Assembly (NCBI RefSeq): GCF_016907695.1 | Contig: NZ_JAFBCK010000001.1 | Coordinates: 5,196,001 to 5,260,000 of the forward strand | Source: Actinokineospora baliensis | GTDB lineage: Bacteria; Actinomycetota; Actinomycetes; Mycobacteriales; Pseudonocardiaceae | Direction: 5' to 3' | Length of the DNA stretch: 64,000 nucleotides | Shown: piece by piece, positions 1-8,789 of the stretch | Numbering within the stretch: the stretch's first letter is position 1 | Layout of the letters: each line of letters begins with the position of its first letter | The notes under the pieces: generated by a model | The model's database searches: none | What the model saw: only the letters and a program-made list of their open reading frames with translations | What the model was told of the DNA's origin: nothing | Made by a program: the position numbers and the translations under genes

Positions 1-8
1 TCGGCACT

Positions 9-36
9 ACTTGACATAATGTAGATTATCAACCAA
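9..36 (-). other. dif: dif site (chromosome dimer resolution)
   Basis: Read on the minus strand, this 28-nt stretch has the classic layout of an 11-nt XerC arm (TTGGTTGATAA), a 6-nt centre (TCTACA) and an 11-nt XerD arm (TTATGTCAAGT). The XerD arm is nearly identical to bacterial dif consensus arms, and E. coli dif matches at most of the conserved positions. dif is the site where XerC and XerD resolve chromosome dimers at the replication terminus, so it marks the terminus of a circular chromosome. The alternative is a dif-like site brought in by a mobile element, because a tyrosine recombinase gene lies about 310 nt away. Confidence 0.8.
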
Positions 37-86
37 ACGGCGACCTGGGCGAACGCGCGTCGAGAGGCCTGTCAGACAGCCCATAT

Positions 87-101
87 ACGTCACTGTGACG
101 T
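87..101. promoter_or_regulatory. 15-nt perfect palindrome, operator-like
   Basis: ACGTCAC-T-GTGACGT is a perfect inverted repeat with 7-nt arms. It lies between the dif site and the tyrosine recombinase gene, about 250 nt before its start. It may be an operator for the recombinase promoter; no regulator can be assigned. The rest of 37-347 shows no convincing gene. Confidence 0.35.
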
Positions 102-347
102 TTCGTGGGTGGTGCGCCCGGACGCCTGGCTTTGCCCTCTGCGGGCCGCCTCTTCGATGGATCACCGGCCACCGGGTGGCTTGAGCGGCGACGGCGGTGC
201 GGCGGCGCGTGTTGGGCGCGGTTCAGCGCGATTCCCCCGGCGGTCGGGATCCGCTTCCCCGGGCTCTCGAACACCTGTTTGATGGATAACCGCGATTATG
301 CATGCCGTGGCGAGACTGTCGGGGTGATCGGGTATCTACAGGGGGTG

Positions 348-1346
348 ATGTTGATCGAGGCGCAGGACGCCTTCTTCCTCGCCAGGCGGTCCAGGAAGGA
401 CTCGCCGCACACGACGGCGGCCTACCGGCGGGATCTGGCCGGGGTGACGGCGCTGGTGGCCGAGGCGGTGGGCAAGGACACCGACCTGGTCGAGTTGGAC
501 GAGGTGAACGCGCGGGTGTTGCGGGAGGCGTTCGGGCGGTTCGCCGACACGCACGCGAAGAGTTCGGTGGCCAGGGCCTGGTCGACGTGGAACCAGTTCT
601 TCCAGTTCTGCGTGGCCGACGAGGTGGTGTTCGGCAACCCGATGGGGGCGATCGGGCGGCCACGACCCGCTCCCCTGTCCCCCAAGCCGCTGCGCGGTGA
701 GGGCACGCCGGAGGAGCTGCTGCGGGCGGTGGCCGGTGGGGCGCGGCGGGCGCGGGCGCCGTGGCCGGAGCGTGACCTGTTGGTGTTGGCGTTGGGGCTG
801 GTGGCGGGGCTGCGGGCCTCGGAGATGCGGGCGCTCAAGCGGTCCTCGGTGGTGGGCCGCAGCGGTGAGCGCAGGCTGTTCGTGCACGGCAAGGCGAACC
901 GGGAGCGGTCGATCCCGATCGAGGTGCCGTTGGAGCGGGTGATCGAGTCGTACTTGGCGTCGTGCGCGGTGCGGTTCCCGGTGGCGCGCTTCGCCGACGA
1001 TTCGCCGCTGGTGTTGGGCAACGACGGCGCGGGTATCGGGCGGGGTGCGCTGGATTACCTGGTGAAGGCGTGTTTCCGGGCAGCGGGGATGCACGACCGG
1101 GTGCCTGCGGGGGCGAACCTGCACGCGTTGCGGCACACGTTCGCGACCCGGTTGGCCGAGGACGGGGCGAACGCGGTGGAGATCATGGTGCTGCTGGGGC
1201 ACGCGAGCTTGAACACCAGCCAGAACTACATCGAGGCGACCGGGTCGCAGCGGCGGGCGGCGGCGGCGAGCAACCGCACGTACCGGGCGTTGGCCGGGCT
1301 GACCGATACCGGGGATGGCTCAGCTCCCCCGGTCCCCGGCCGATGA
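348..1346 (+). CDS. XerC/XerD-like tyrosine recombinase
   Basis: This 332-residue protein is a tyrosine site-specific recombinase, close to the usual size of XerC/XerD (about 300). The N-terminal SAM-like core-binding domain (about residues 1-100) holds a typical helix beginning DSPHTTAAYRRDL. The catalytic domain shows the full residue set: Arg156 (GLRASE), Lys182 (HGKANRE), His259 and Arg262 (HALRHTF), His285 (LLGHAS) and the nucleophile Tyr294 (SQNYIEA). The ATG at 348 follows a GGGGG run and gives a normal-length protein; the open frame extends to 105 but the extra N-terminus is not recombinase-like. It lies about 310 nt from a dif site, so it may act on dif, or it may be the integrase of an element that exploits dif. 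Which Xer paralogue it is cannot be told from sequence alone. Confidence 0.85.
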   Translation: MLIEAQDAFFLARRSRKDSPHTTAAYRRDLAGVTALVAEAVGKDTDLVELDEVNARVLREAFGRFADTHAKSSVARAWSTWNQFFQFCVADEVVFGNPMGAIGRPRPAPLSPKPLRGEGTPEELLRAVAGGARRARAPWPERDLLVLALGLVAGLRASEMRALKRSSVVGRSGERRLFVHGKANRERSIPIEVPLERVIESYLASCAVRFPVARFADDSPLVLGNDGAGIGRGALDYLVKACFRAAGMHDRVPAGANLHALRHTFATRLAEDGANAVEIMVLLGHASLNTSQNYIEATGSQRRAAAASNRTYRALAGLTDTGDGSAPPVPGR

Positions 1347-1399
1347 GGTGATCACTTGCCCACGTGGGTCGGTGGGACTTCTGATGGGCGGCGGCGGAC

Positions 1400-2980
1400 A
1401 TGCGGGTTCTGGAGAACCGATCGGTGCGGGCGAAGATCATGGCCGTGCTGGGGGTGGCCGCCGCGGGGATCGTGGCGGCCGCGGTCAGCTCACACGCGGC
1501 GCTGGCGACCATGGACGACCGGTCCGGCGCGCTGTACTCCGAGGGTGTGGCTGCTGGGCAGCACGAGTCGCTGGTGCACCAGCAGGAGATCAAGGTCCGG
1601 ATGGACCTGATGGCGCACGTGGCCGCTCCCCCGGCCGAGCGGGCGCGGTGGGAGCAGGCGATCACCGAGGACGAGGCCGAGTTGGACGCCGCGGTGGCCG
1701 GCTACGCCGAGCTGGCGGGGTCGTCGGCGGATCTGCAGCCGTTCGTGGCGGCGTGGGCGCGGGTGCGCAGCCAGTACCAGCAGGTGTTGCTCCCGGCGGC
1801 GCGGGCGGGTGATGTGGCGGCGTGGTGGTCGGCGTATTCGGCCGATGTGGCGCCGACGATCAAGCAGGCGGCGTCGGCGTTGGACGAGTTGGAGGCGCGG
1901 CGGACCCAGCAGGGTGCGGCGTGGCGGGCTGAGGCCGAGTCGGCGTACGACACCGGTGGTTTGGTGATGTGGCTGGTGTTGGCGGCGTCGTTGCTGGCCG
2001 CTGGTGTGCTGGGGTTGGTGGTGACGCGGCGGATCGTGGGGCCGTTGGTGGCGATGGCGGGGGCGCTGCGGGGGTTCGCGCGCGGTGATCTGACGGCGCG
2101 GGTGTCGGTGTCGGGGCGCGATGAGCTGGGTCAGATGGCGGAGACGTTGAACGAGGCGGTGTCGACCGTCGGGGAGACGTTGGGTGAGATCGAGCGGTCG
2201 GCCGGTGAGTTGCGGGGTGCGTCTGGTCGGGTGGCGGCGGCGAGCGGTCGGATGGCGAAGGACGCGGAGACGGGTCGGGCGCGGTCGGGTGAGGTGACGG
2301 GGTCGGCGGCGTTGGTGACGGGGAACGTGGAGTCGGTGGCGGCGGGGTCGGAGCAGATGAGCATCGCGGTGGGGGCGATCGCGGAGAGCGCCGGGCACGC
2401 GGTGCGGGTGGTGGAGCGTGCTGTGGTGGCCGCGGCGGGGACGCGGGAGACGATCGACCGGTTGGGTGCGTCGAGCGTGGAGATCGGTGCGGTGGTGAAG
2501 GCGATCACGGCGATCGCGGGTCAGACGAACCTGTTGGCGTTGAACGCGACGATCGAGGCGGCGCGGGCGGGTGCGGCTGGTCGTGGGTTCGCGGTGGTGG
2601 CCGGTGAGGTGAAGGAGCTGGCGCAGGAGACGGCGCGGGCGACCGAGGACATCGCGCGGCGGGTGGAGACGATCCAGGCGGACACGGGTGCGGCTGTGGC
2701 GGCGATCGCGGAGATCAGCGAGATCATCGGCGAGGTGAACAGCCACCAGTTGACGATCGCGGCCGCGGTGGAGGAGCAGGAGGCGACGACCGGCGAGATG
2801 AACCGCAGCCTGGCCGCGGCGGCGTCGGGGTCGTCGGCGATCTCGGCGCATATCGGGGAGGTGGCGGCGGTGGCGGAGTCTGTTGCGGCGGGTGCCGGTG
2901 AGACGAAGTCGGCGGCGCGGGAGTTGTCGTTGTTGTCGGCGCGGTTGAACGGTTTGGTGTCGCGCTTCCGGGTGGAGTGA
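1400..2980 (+). CDS. Methyl-accepting chemotaxis protein
   Basis: This 526-residue transmembrane chemoreceptor has a first membrane segment at about residues 12-32, a four-helix-bundle extracellular sensor (to about 185), a second membrane segment at about 187-212, a HAMP linker ([17 protein letters not shown] onward), and a cytoplasmic coiled coil. The kinase-control hairpin tip is recognisable ([16 protein letters not shown], then [11 protein letters not shown]). Such proteins modulate CheA kinases in motile bacteria. No che gene is in the window, so it is an orphan here. The final residues ([14 protein letters not shown]) match the usual MCP C-terminus without a pentapeptide tether for the CheR methyltransferase. 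It ends 22 nt before a convergent gene. Confidence 0.9.
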   Translation: MRVLENRSVRAKIMAVLGVAAAGIVAAAVSSHAALATMDDRSGALYSEGVAAGQHESLVHQQEIKVRMDLMAHVAAPPAERARWEQAITEDEAELDAAVAGYAELAGSSADLQPFVAAWARVRSQYQQVLLPAARAGDVAAWWSAYSADVAPTIKQAASALDELEARRTQQGAAWRAEAESAYDTGGLVMWLVLAASLLAAGVLGLVVTRRIVGPLVAMAGALRGFARGDLTARVSVSGRDELGQMAETLNEAVSTVGETLGEIERSAGELRGASGRVAAASGRMAKDAETGRARSGEVTGSAALVTGNVESVAAGSEQMSIAVGAIAESAGHAVRVVERAVVAAAGTRETIDRLGASSVEIGAVVKAITAIAGQTNLLALNATIEAARAGAAGRGFAVVAGEVKELAQETARATEDIARRVETIQADTGAAVAAIAEISEIIGEVNSHQLTIAAAVEEQEATTGEMNRSLAAAASGSSAISAHIGEVAAVAESVAAGAGETKSAARELSLLSARLNGLVSRFRVE

Positions 2981-3002
2981 TCGTCCTTCGACTGGACCGC
3001 GG

Positions 3003-3488
3003 TCAGTCTGTGGCCGCGATCCAGTCGTTGGTGTCGCGGTGGCGGCCGAGCCCGACTGCGTCGAACTCGTCGAAGTGCTCGCCCTTGACGGCTCCGAGTC
3101 GTCGGAGCGCTTGGGAGATCGGGCTGCCGGTGGCCGGGAATGGTTGGTCCTCAGGCAGGTGCAGAGGTCCGAGGATGACCTTCCCGTCGTTGTATACCTG
3201 TGCGGTCTGTGTGCCCTGTCCACCGAAGAGCTCGGCCTCGACGTAGGCCGTGGGGCCCTTCGATGAACACGCTGCCAGTGCGCTGCCGAAGCCGGGAGGG
3301 GCTTTCTGGAATCCGTCGAGCTCAGGAGCCCCGGGAACGGCGACCGCGTCGAAGAACGCGTCGGTCATGGGAAGCAGAGACAGGTGTTGTCCGAGGGGAA
3401 CGATGCGCGCCTGCTCGATGGTGCCTGCCAGATCGCGTAGTACGGGTTCGCTGGCGATGACCGCCTGCAGGCTGTATCCCATGTCCAC
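3003..3488 (-). CDS. Hypothetical protein
   Basis: This is a 161-residue protein that I do not recognise. It is mildly acidic, has no clear signal peptide or membrane segment, and contains a regular mid-section (ALAACSSKGPTAYVEAELFGG) that looks like a folded domain. It is convergent with the chemoreceptor gene. Two starts are possible, GTG at 3488 or ATG at 3482; neither has a strong ribosome binding site. Codon use is typical of the flank (strong GC3), which supports a real gene. Confidence 0.55.
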   Translation of the reverse strand: MDMGYSLQAVIASEPVLRDLAGTIEQARIVPLGQHLSLLPMTDAFFDAVAVPGAPELDGFQKAPPGFGSALAACSSKGPTAYVEAELFGGQGTQTAQVYNDGKVILGPLHLPEDQPFPATGSPISQALRRLGAVKGEHFDEFDAVGLGRHRDTNDWIAATD

Positions 3489-3649
3489 AGTGTCGTGTGG
3501 CCGGACGCGCGCGAGCAGGTGGGGTGCCGAGGGCGCCCAGCGCCCTGTGGATGGGTACCGCGCTCCCCCACGCCGCCGCGGCGCAGCCAGTCCCGCACAC
3601 TCGCATCCCCCACCACACCTCTGGGGGGCGTCCCCGAGGCCAGTCTAGT

Positions 3650-3745
3650 CGGGGTGGGGGGTGGCGAGGGGGGTGGCGGGGATCTGTGGATGGTTGTGGG
3701 GGTTGTGGATGGGGAGAAACAGCAGGTGGGGGGTGGGGGGTGCGG
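3650..3745 (+). repeat. G-run tract upstream of rluA-like gene
   Basis: About 95 nt carry many runs of 4-6 consecutive G on the plus strand (GGGGTGGGGGG type blocks) separated by short spacers, just before the RluA-family gene. Such spacing can form G-quadruplex structures. No gene is evident in 3489-3784. Confidence 0.5.
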
Positions 3746-3784
3746 GAAGTTCAGCCGGATGGGGGGCGCATCTAGGCTGCTGGG

Positions 3785-4705
3785 GTGCGGCGCAAACTGA
3801 GGTCACCTCTCCCCCAGCGGCATGGGCTTGACGCGGCGCGGTTGCGGTTTCCGGTGGTGGGGGCGTGGGCTACGGCGTTGGAGCACCTGGTGGAGCGGTT
3901 GCCTCGGGTGGAGCCGGGGCGGATCGAGGCGATGTTGCGGGAGGGGCGGATCGTCGGGGTTGATGGGCCGGTGGGGGTGGACGCGCCGTTCGTGCCGGGG
4001 GCGGTGGTGTGGTTCCACCGGGACCTGCCGGTGGAGGTGCCGGTGCCGTTCGAGTTGTCGGTGGTGTACCGCGACGAGGCGATCGTGGTGGTGGACAAGC
4101 CGCACTTCTTGGCGTCGATCCCGCGGGGCAAGCACGTGGTGGAGACGGCGTTGGTACGGCTGCGGCGGGAGTTGGGGATCCCGACACTGGCTCCGGCGCA
4201 CCGGTTGGACCGGGTGACGGCGGGGTTGTTGATGTTCGTGGTGCGGCAGGAGGACCGGGGGCGGTACCAGACGTTGTTCCGGGACCGGTTGGTGGTCAAG
4301 GAGTACGAGGCGGTGGCGCCGGTGGGGGCCGGGGAGTTCCCGGTGGAGGTGCGGTCGCGGATCGTGAAGGAGCGGGGGGTGATCCGGGCGTTCGAGGTGG
4401 CTGGTGAGCCGAACGCGCAGACGCGGGTGGAGTTGGTGCAGACGCGGGGTGGGCTGGGGCGGTACCGGTTGGTGCCGTTGACGGGGCGGACGCACCAGCT
4501 GCGGCTGCACATGGCGGGGTTGGGGGTGCCGATCCTGGGGGACGACTTCTACCCGGAGTTGCGGGAGAAGGCGTTGGACGACTTCACGCGGCCGTTGCAG
4601 TTGTTGGCGCGGGTGTTGGAGTTCCCGGACCCGGTGTCGGGGGTGCGGCGGCGGTTCGAGAGCGGGTTGCGGTTGGCGGCGTGGGAGTCACCGGAGTCGT
4701 GGTAG
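3785..4705 (+). CDS. RluA-family RNA pseudouridine synthase
   Basis: This 306-residue protein isomerises uridine to pseudouridine in structured RNA. The family signature HRLDRVTAG holds the catalytic Asp, at about residue 142. Other RluA features are the block VVYRDEAIVVVDKPHFL at about residues 95-109, the sequence VKEYEAV after the catalytic motif, and LTGRTHQLRLHM near residue 235, which is the conserved C-terminal RTHQIRxH box. The N-terminal part (about residues 1-90) resembles an S4-like extension and lacks a strong S4 motif. GTG at 3785 is used. The target RNA (23S rRNA or tRNA) cannot be inferred. Confidence 0.9.
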   Translation: MRRKLRSPLPQRHGLDAARLRFPVVGAWATALEHLVERLPRVEPGRIEAMLREGRIVGVDGPVGVDAPFVPGAVVWFHRDLPVEVPVPFELSVVYRDEAIVVVDKPHFLASIPRGKHVVETALVRLRRELGIPTLAPAHRLDRVTAGLLMFVVRQEDRGRYQTLFRDRLVVKEYEAVAPVGAGEFPVEVRSRIVKERGVIRAFEVAGEPNAQTRVELVQTRGGLGRYRLVPLTGRTHQLRLHMAGLGVPILGDDFYPELREKALDDFTRPLQLLARVLEFPDPVSGVRRRFESGLRLAAWESPESW

Positions 4706-4726
4706 GGCTGGTGGGTGGACATCCGG

Positions 4727-4834
4727 GTGGTGGGCGGGCTCGGCAACAACACAGCGGTGGGTGGGCTCGCCAACGACACAGTGGTGGGTGGGCTTGGCAA
4801 AGGCCCGGTGGTGGGCGGGGCTGGTGATCGCATA
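4727..4834 (+). repeat. 27-nt tandem repeat, four units, with decayed copies downstream
   Basis: Units starting near 4727, 4754, 4781 and 4808 share the core GGTGGGYGGGCT at an exact 27-nt period, and the plus frame reads a nine-residue repeat of the VVGGLGNDT kind. Degenerate copies recur near 5005, 5068 and 5147. The unit is a multiple of three, but no long convincing protein contains it. 4706-5963 otherwise holds no intact gene. Confidence 0.6.
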
Positions 4835-5430
4835 GCGGTGGTGCGAGCGCGACAGCGGTGTGGCAGTGGGCGAGCCCGGCGCAGGCAGGGTGGCGGGCTT
4901 GGCAACGGACACAGCGGTTGAAGGGCCCGGGAACGGCGCGGTACGACAGCCGAACGGCTGGGGGCGACCCCGGCGCGGGCAGAGTGGCGGGTGGGCGCGG
5001 CGCTGGCGGCGACGCGATAGTGGGCGGGTCCGGTAGGCGACTGGGTGCTGAGCAGGCGGGCGACACGGTGGTGGGCGGGCGCGGCGATGACGGCGGGCTT
5101 GCTGGCGAACAGCGGTGGCTGTGTGGCAGGCGGGCACGGCAACAGCGCGGTGGTGGGCAGGTGTTGGGCGCGCCTGGTGGGGAGCGGGTCGTGATCGGGC
5201 TTGGCCACTGACCGTGCTGTGCTCGACCAGCACGGCTGCCCACGGGCGGGCACGTCCACTTGGGCCTGGTGATGGGGGTGCGTGAGGGCATGCCGGGCGA
5301 CGGTGGGTGGCAACCGCAACGCGGCTATGGCGGACGAGGCGCTGACACAGTGGCGGCGCTGGCAGCGGCCCAGAGGTGGTGAGCAGGCTCGGCGGTGCTG
5401 GACGGGCGGGGCACAGCGTGGGCGGGCGGA

Positions 5431-5550
5431 GGCGATCCCGCTGATCAGGAAGAACAGCGCGGCCTCGTGCGGGCGCTCGCGGCCACCGCGGTGCCGGAAG
5501 GACCACTCCCGGTTGAGGATGTACGACACGATCGTCGCGATGATGACAGG
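5431..5550 (-). pseudogene. GtrA-family membrane protein fragment
   Basis: On the minus strand this stretch reads a membrane helix followed by a short basic loop and a second helix (VIIATIVSYILNREWSFRHR, then HEAALFFLISGI). That is the middle of a GtrA-family (PF04138) polyprenol-linked sugar flippase-like protein. The flanking sequence is low complexity and no intact gene surrounds it, so it looks like a remnant of a decayed gtrA. Confidence 0.4.
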
Positions 5551-5963
5551 GCTCGTCAGCGGCGCGGGAGCGGGCGGGTGTGGCGTCACCGAAGCCGGTG
5601 ATCCTGGTGCCGTCCTCGGTCGCGCCCCTGGTCAGCGCTTCGGCCAGCGCGGCGGCCGGGTCGTCGGTGGACAGGGCGACCGTGGCCAGGCCGCCGCCGG
5701 GTGGGTGTCGGCGCGCGCTGGTGACCGACGGGCCTGGCCACGGTGGAATGGTGGACGGGCCTTGTGGGTGCCCGAGTGGTGGGCCGACGCGGCCGCAGCA
5801 CAGGAGGTGTTGGGCTTGGCCACGAGTGGTGGGTTTCGTGGCGATGGGCCGCAACACGGCGAGGGGCTGCTGCATGTCCGGGCAGGCCGCCTGCGGGAGC
5901 AGATGGGCTGGCGGGGATGCAGGGGTGCTCAGGCTTGGCGCAGGGAGAAAGGGGGCGGGCGCG

Positions 5964-6782
5964 GTGGGCGATCGGTTGGTGGTCGGTGTCGCTGATGCGG
6001 GCTGGGTGGCGGATCGGTTGGGGGTGCTTGATCGGGATCGGGTGACGCGGTTGGGGGATCCGCGGGGTGCGGCGTTCGTGGTTGCGGCGTCGGCGGTGCG
6101 TGAGGCGGATGTGGTGGTGGGGTCCGTCGTTGCGTTGGATGGGGTGTGGGTGCGTCGGGTGGAGCCGTTTGCGCGGAATGTGGCGGCGGGGCGGTTCGCG
6201 GGGGCGGTGGGGCCACCGATGTTGCGGGAGTGGTCACCGGGGTGGGTGGTGGCGGCGGAGCGGTTGTTGGGGAGGTTGCGGTTTGTGACCCGTGGGTTGG
6301 GTGAGGGGTTCACGTGGGATCACATCGGGTCGACGTCGGTGCCGGGGTTGGCGGCGAAGGATGTGGTGGACCTGCAGGTGGGGGTGCCGTCGCTCGATGA
6401 TGTTGGGGGGTTGGCGGAGGCGGTGCTCGCGGCGGGGTTCGTGGATGTGGCATTGACGGTGCCGGGGTCGCCTGGGGTGGTGCGGGACGCGGTGCGTGGT
6501 CGGCGGCGTCGGGGGGTGCGGTGGGACAAGCGGTTGTTCGCGTCGGGGGATCCGGGGTGTCGGGCGATCTTGCACGTGCGGGAGATCGGGTCGCCGTGGT
6601 GGGGGTTCACGCGGGCGTTCCGGGATCTGTTGCGGGCGGACGCGGGTGTGCGGGGTGAGTACGAGCAGGTCAAGCGCGACTTGACCGGTGTTCACGCGGG
6701 CGATGTGGACAACGACCGGTACACGGTGGCGAAGTCGGTGTTCTTCGACCGGGTGCAGCACGTGCTCGACGAGGGGGCATGA
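5964..6782 (+). CDS. GrpB/UPF0157-domain protein
   Basis: This is a 272-residue protein with a C-terminal GrpB (UPF0157) domain, a nucleotidyltransferase-like fold marked by DHIGSTSVPGLAAKDVVDLQ (about residues 118-137) and LHVREIGSPWW. In many actinobacteria this domain is fused to the C-terminus of dephospho-CoA kinase (CoaE). Here the roughly 90 residues before it keep a CoaE-linker-like end (WVRRVEPFARNVAAGR) but no P-loop, so it may be a truncated or split descendant of such a fusion. The start chosen is GTG 5964, preceded by a GGGAGAAAGGGGG binding site; the open frame runs back to 5580 without a plausible start. Confidence 0.75.
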   Translation: MGDRLVVGVADAGWVADRLGVLDRDRVTRLGDPRGAAFVVAASAVREADVVVGSVVALDGVWVRRVEPFARNVAAGRFAGAVGPPMLREWSPGWVVAAERLLGRLRFVTRGLGEGFTWDHIGSTSVPGLAAKDVVDLQVGVPSLDDVGGLAEAVLAAGFVDVALTVPGSPGVVRDAVRGRRRRGVRWDKRLFASGDPGCRAILHVREIGSPWWGFTRAFRDLLRADAGVRGEYEQVKRDLTGVHAGDVDNDRYTVAKSVFFDRVQHVLDEGA

Positions 6783-7158
6783 CGCGAGTTGGTGGCCGGG
6801 ATGGGGTGTGCACCGTTGCCGGGGCGGCGGGTGGCACGGTGACCGGTTCCCAGGGGGGGCCCATGTGGTGGTAGGCGGTGTGCGGCCAGTGGTGTCGGTG
6901 GGGAGTAGTGCTCGGGGTGGGTGCGGAGGAGGTGGAGGGCTGTAGCGGCCGTTGTCGGTCGCAGGCCAGGTGAGTTCGGTGAGGCGGCGGCGGAGAGGGT
7001 GAGAGCGGGGCCGAGAGCGACGGCCGGTGGGAAGCAGCGCGGGCGGGGCAAGGCGAGTGGGAGGACACGGCGCGGGTCCCCTCCCCCGTGTCCGAGGAGG
7101 CGACCCGGCCGGTTTGGGCTTGTAGGTGGGTGACCAGGGTGGGTGTGCGCGGTCGCAG

Positions 7159-7422
7159 AGGTCGATGGGTGTGTTCGGAGAGGAACATGGCGCGGGCGGT
7201 GGCGGCCTGCTCACGCCAGGCGTCGGTGTCGACGAAGTGGTAGCCCTCGCGCGCGGAGACCTCGTCGACCCGGGTCTGGTAGGCCTTGATGACCTCGTCG
7301 GACGGCGGGTTGCGCGGGAGGTCGACCACGGGCCAGAGCGGGTGACGGCGGTCTAGCCGGGCGCGGATAGGCGCGGCGCGCGGGTCACGGGTGTGCAGGC
7401 CGTGGTCGCCTGCGCGGTGGCT
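7159..7422 (-). pseudogene. Possible gene remnant downstream of merR
   Basis: Directly after the MerR stop codon and in the same frame, about 88 codons read like genuine protein (for example NPPSDEVIKAYQTRVDEVSA and YHFVDTDAWREQA), then grade into low complexity below about 7159. The first start codon is a GTG at 7329 without a good binding site. The family is not recognised. It may be the tail of a decayed gene or a short orphan CDS. 6783-7158 shows nothing else. Confidence 0.3.
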
Positions 7423-8016
7423 TCACTGGGGTGTCGGTAGGCGACCGGGTTGGCGGTGGCGTAGGGCCACGGCTCGGAGGAGGGCCACGAGGGGGTCGCC
7501 GAGGGTGGTGATGAGGGCGGGGGCCCAGTGGGGGGTGTTGGGGTGGTGGAGGAGGTCGTGGTCGAGGGCGGCGAGGGCGTCGGCGAGGGTGGCGTAGGCG
7601 TCGACGGCGGTGGGGAGGCCAGTGTCGCGTAGTGCGCGCAGCAGGGTGACCAGTGCGGCGGTGTCGTCGGGGTCGAGGTGCCAGCCTCGGGTGTGGGCGA
7701 GGTGGTGGACTTGGGCGTGTGCCCAGGTGTCGTCGGGGGCGGGGGTGTGTGGGAAGCGGCGGTGGGTGGCGGTGAGGAGTCCGGGGAGGTCTTCTCGGCT
7801 GTCGACGGCGGTGAGGATGGTGCGGGTGTCGTCGATGGACAGGCCGCCGAGGTCGAGCATGGCGCGGACGAGGCGGAGCCGGTGCAGGTGGGTGGTGTCG
7901 TAGGTGGCTTGGTTGGGGGCGGTGCGGTGGCCGGGGGTGAGCAGGCCTTCGCGCAGGTAGTACTTGATGGTGGCGACGGGGACGCCGGATTGGTCGCTCA
8001 GTTCGCGCATCCGCAC
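7423..8016 (-). CDS. MerR-family transcriptional regulator
   Basis: This 197-residue regulator has an N-terminal MerR winged helix (MRMRELSDQSGVPVATIKYY; the family hallmark is ATIKYYLREGLL) followed by a coiled-coil dimerisation helix and a C-terminal region with no metal-binding cysteines. It is therefore more like MerR regulators of small organic ligands than metal sensors. It lies 7 nt downstream of, and is probably co-transcribed with, the maleylpyruvate-isomerase-like gene, which it may control. Confidence 0.85.
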   Translation of the reverse strand: MRMRELSDQSGVPVATIKYYLREGLLTPGHRTAPNQATYDTTHLHRLRLVRAMLDLGGLSIDDTRTILTAVDSREDLPGLLTATHRRFPHTPAPDDTWAHAQVHHLAHTRGWHLDPDDTAALVTLLRALRDTGLPTAVDAYATLADALAALDHDLLHHPNTPHWAPALITTLGDPLVALLRAVALRHRQPGRLPTPQ

Positions 8017-8023
8017 GGCGGGG

Positions 8024-8695
8024 TCACGACTCGGGGGCCGCGGTGGCGGGGTGGAACGGGCCCCAGGTGAACGCGGGGATCCAGCGGTGCGGGTCGCCGG
8101 TCCAGTCGAGGCGGGCCATCTGGGTGGGGGCGCGGCGGCCCGCGAGGGTGCGGTAGAGGGTGAGGCGGTCGGCGGTGAGGGTGGCGTCGGGGTCGCCCTC
8201 CCCCGCGATCCAGGTGTCGGTGGGGGTGACCAGGCGCAGCGCGGGCAGGTCGTGGGTGGTGATGGAGGCGGCGAGGCCGCTGATCACGACGTCGAAGGCG
8301 CGGGGGACGGCGGGGTGGGTGTCGATGGGCAGCGGCAGGCCCAGGGCGTAGCGCAGGTCGAGTTCGTGGGTGAAGGCGTCCATGACGCCGACGCGGCCGA
8401 GTCGGCCGCCGCCGTCGGCGAGGAGCCGGTCGGCTTGGTCGGCGCGGGCGTCCCAGGCGTCGGCGATCTGGTGGATGTCGAGGCCGCGGGCGGAGAACGG
8501 TTGGGGGATGCCGGTCATCTGGCCCATGGCGTGGGCGCAGACCTCGACGAGGTGTCCGAACAGGTCGCGGGCGGTCCAGCCGGGGCAGGCGGGGATGGGG
8601 GTGTCGGCGAGGTCGGGTTTGCCGGTGAGCAGGTCGGTCACGGTCTCGCGGACGTGGGCGTAGGCGATGTTGTTCGGCACCAGTTGCTGGGTCAC
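8024..8695 (-). CDS. Maleylpyruvate-isomerase-like (DinB-fold) protein
   Basis: This 223-residue protein has an N-terminal mycothiol-dependent maleylpyruvate isomerase domain (DinB-like four-helix bundle). The characteristic phrase is PACPGWTARDLFGHLVE, whose His is one of the metal ligands, with a later His in DAFTHELDLRYAL. A small MDMPI C-terminal domain follows. Proteins of this kind use mycothiol, the actinobacterial thiol, for isomerisation or thiol transfer; the substrate is unknown. The GTG at 8695 is preferred because AGGGGAG lies 8 nt upstream, whereas the first GTG at 8704 would touch that binding site. It is one of three MDMPI-domain genes in the window. Confidence 0.8.
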   Translation of the reverse strand: MTQQLVPNNIAYAHVRETVTDLLTGKPDLADTPIPACPGWTARDLFGHLVEVCAHAMGQMTGIPQPFSARGLDIHQIADAWDARADQADRLLADGGGRLGRVGVMDAFTHELDLRYALGLPLPIDTHPAVPRAFDVVISGLAASITTHDLPALRLVTPTDTWIAGEGDPDATLTADRLTLYRTLAGRRAPTQMARLDWTGDPHRWIPAFTWGPFHPATAAPES

Positions 8696-8789
8696 CCGGG
8701 ACACTCCCCTGCCGTGTGGTCGGACGCGACCCGACGGTAGTGGCGGGTCGGGTGCGTGGTCTTCTCCGAGGATGCGCAGCGCCGCGGGT

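Noticed and set aside
2990..3008. Palindrome GACCGCGGTC with flanking AGTC/GACT between convergent genes at about 3.0 kb
   Set aside because: Short, with a bulge and partly inside coding sequence; not convincing as a terminator.
4688..6313. A 541-codon minus-strand frame through the repeat region
   Set aside because: Low-complexity Pro/Thr/Ala/Arg composition typical of shadow frames in GC-rich DNA; only a short GtrA-like part in another frame looks genuine.
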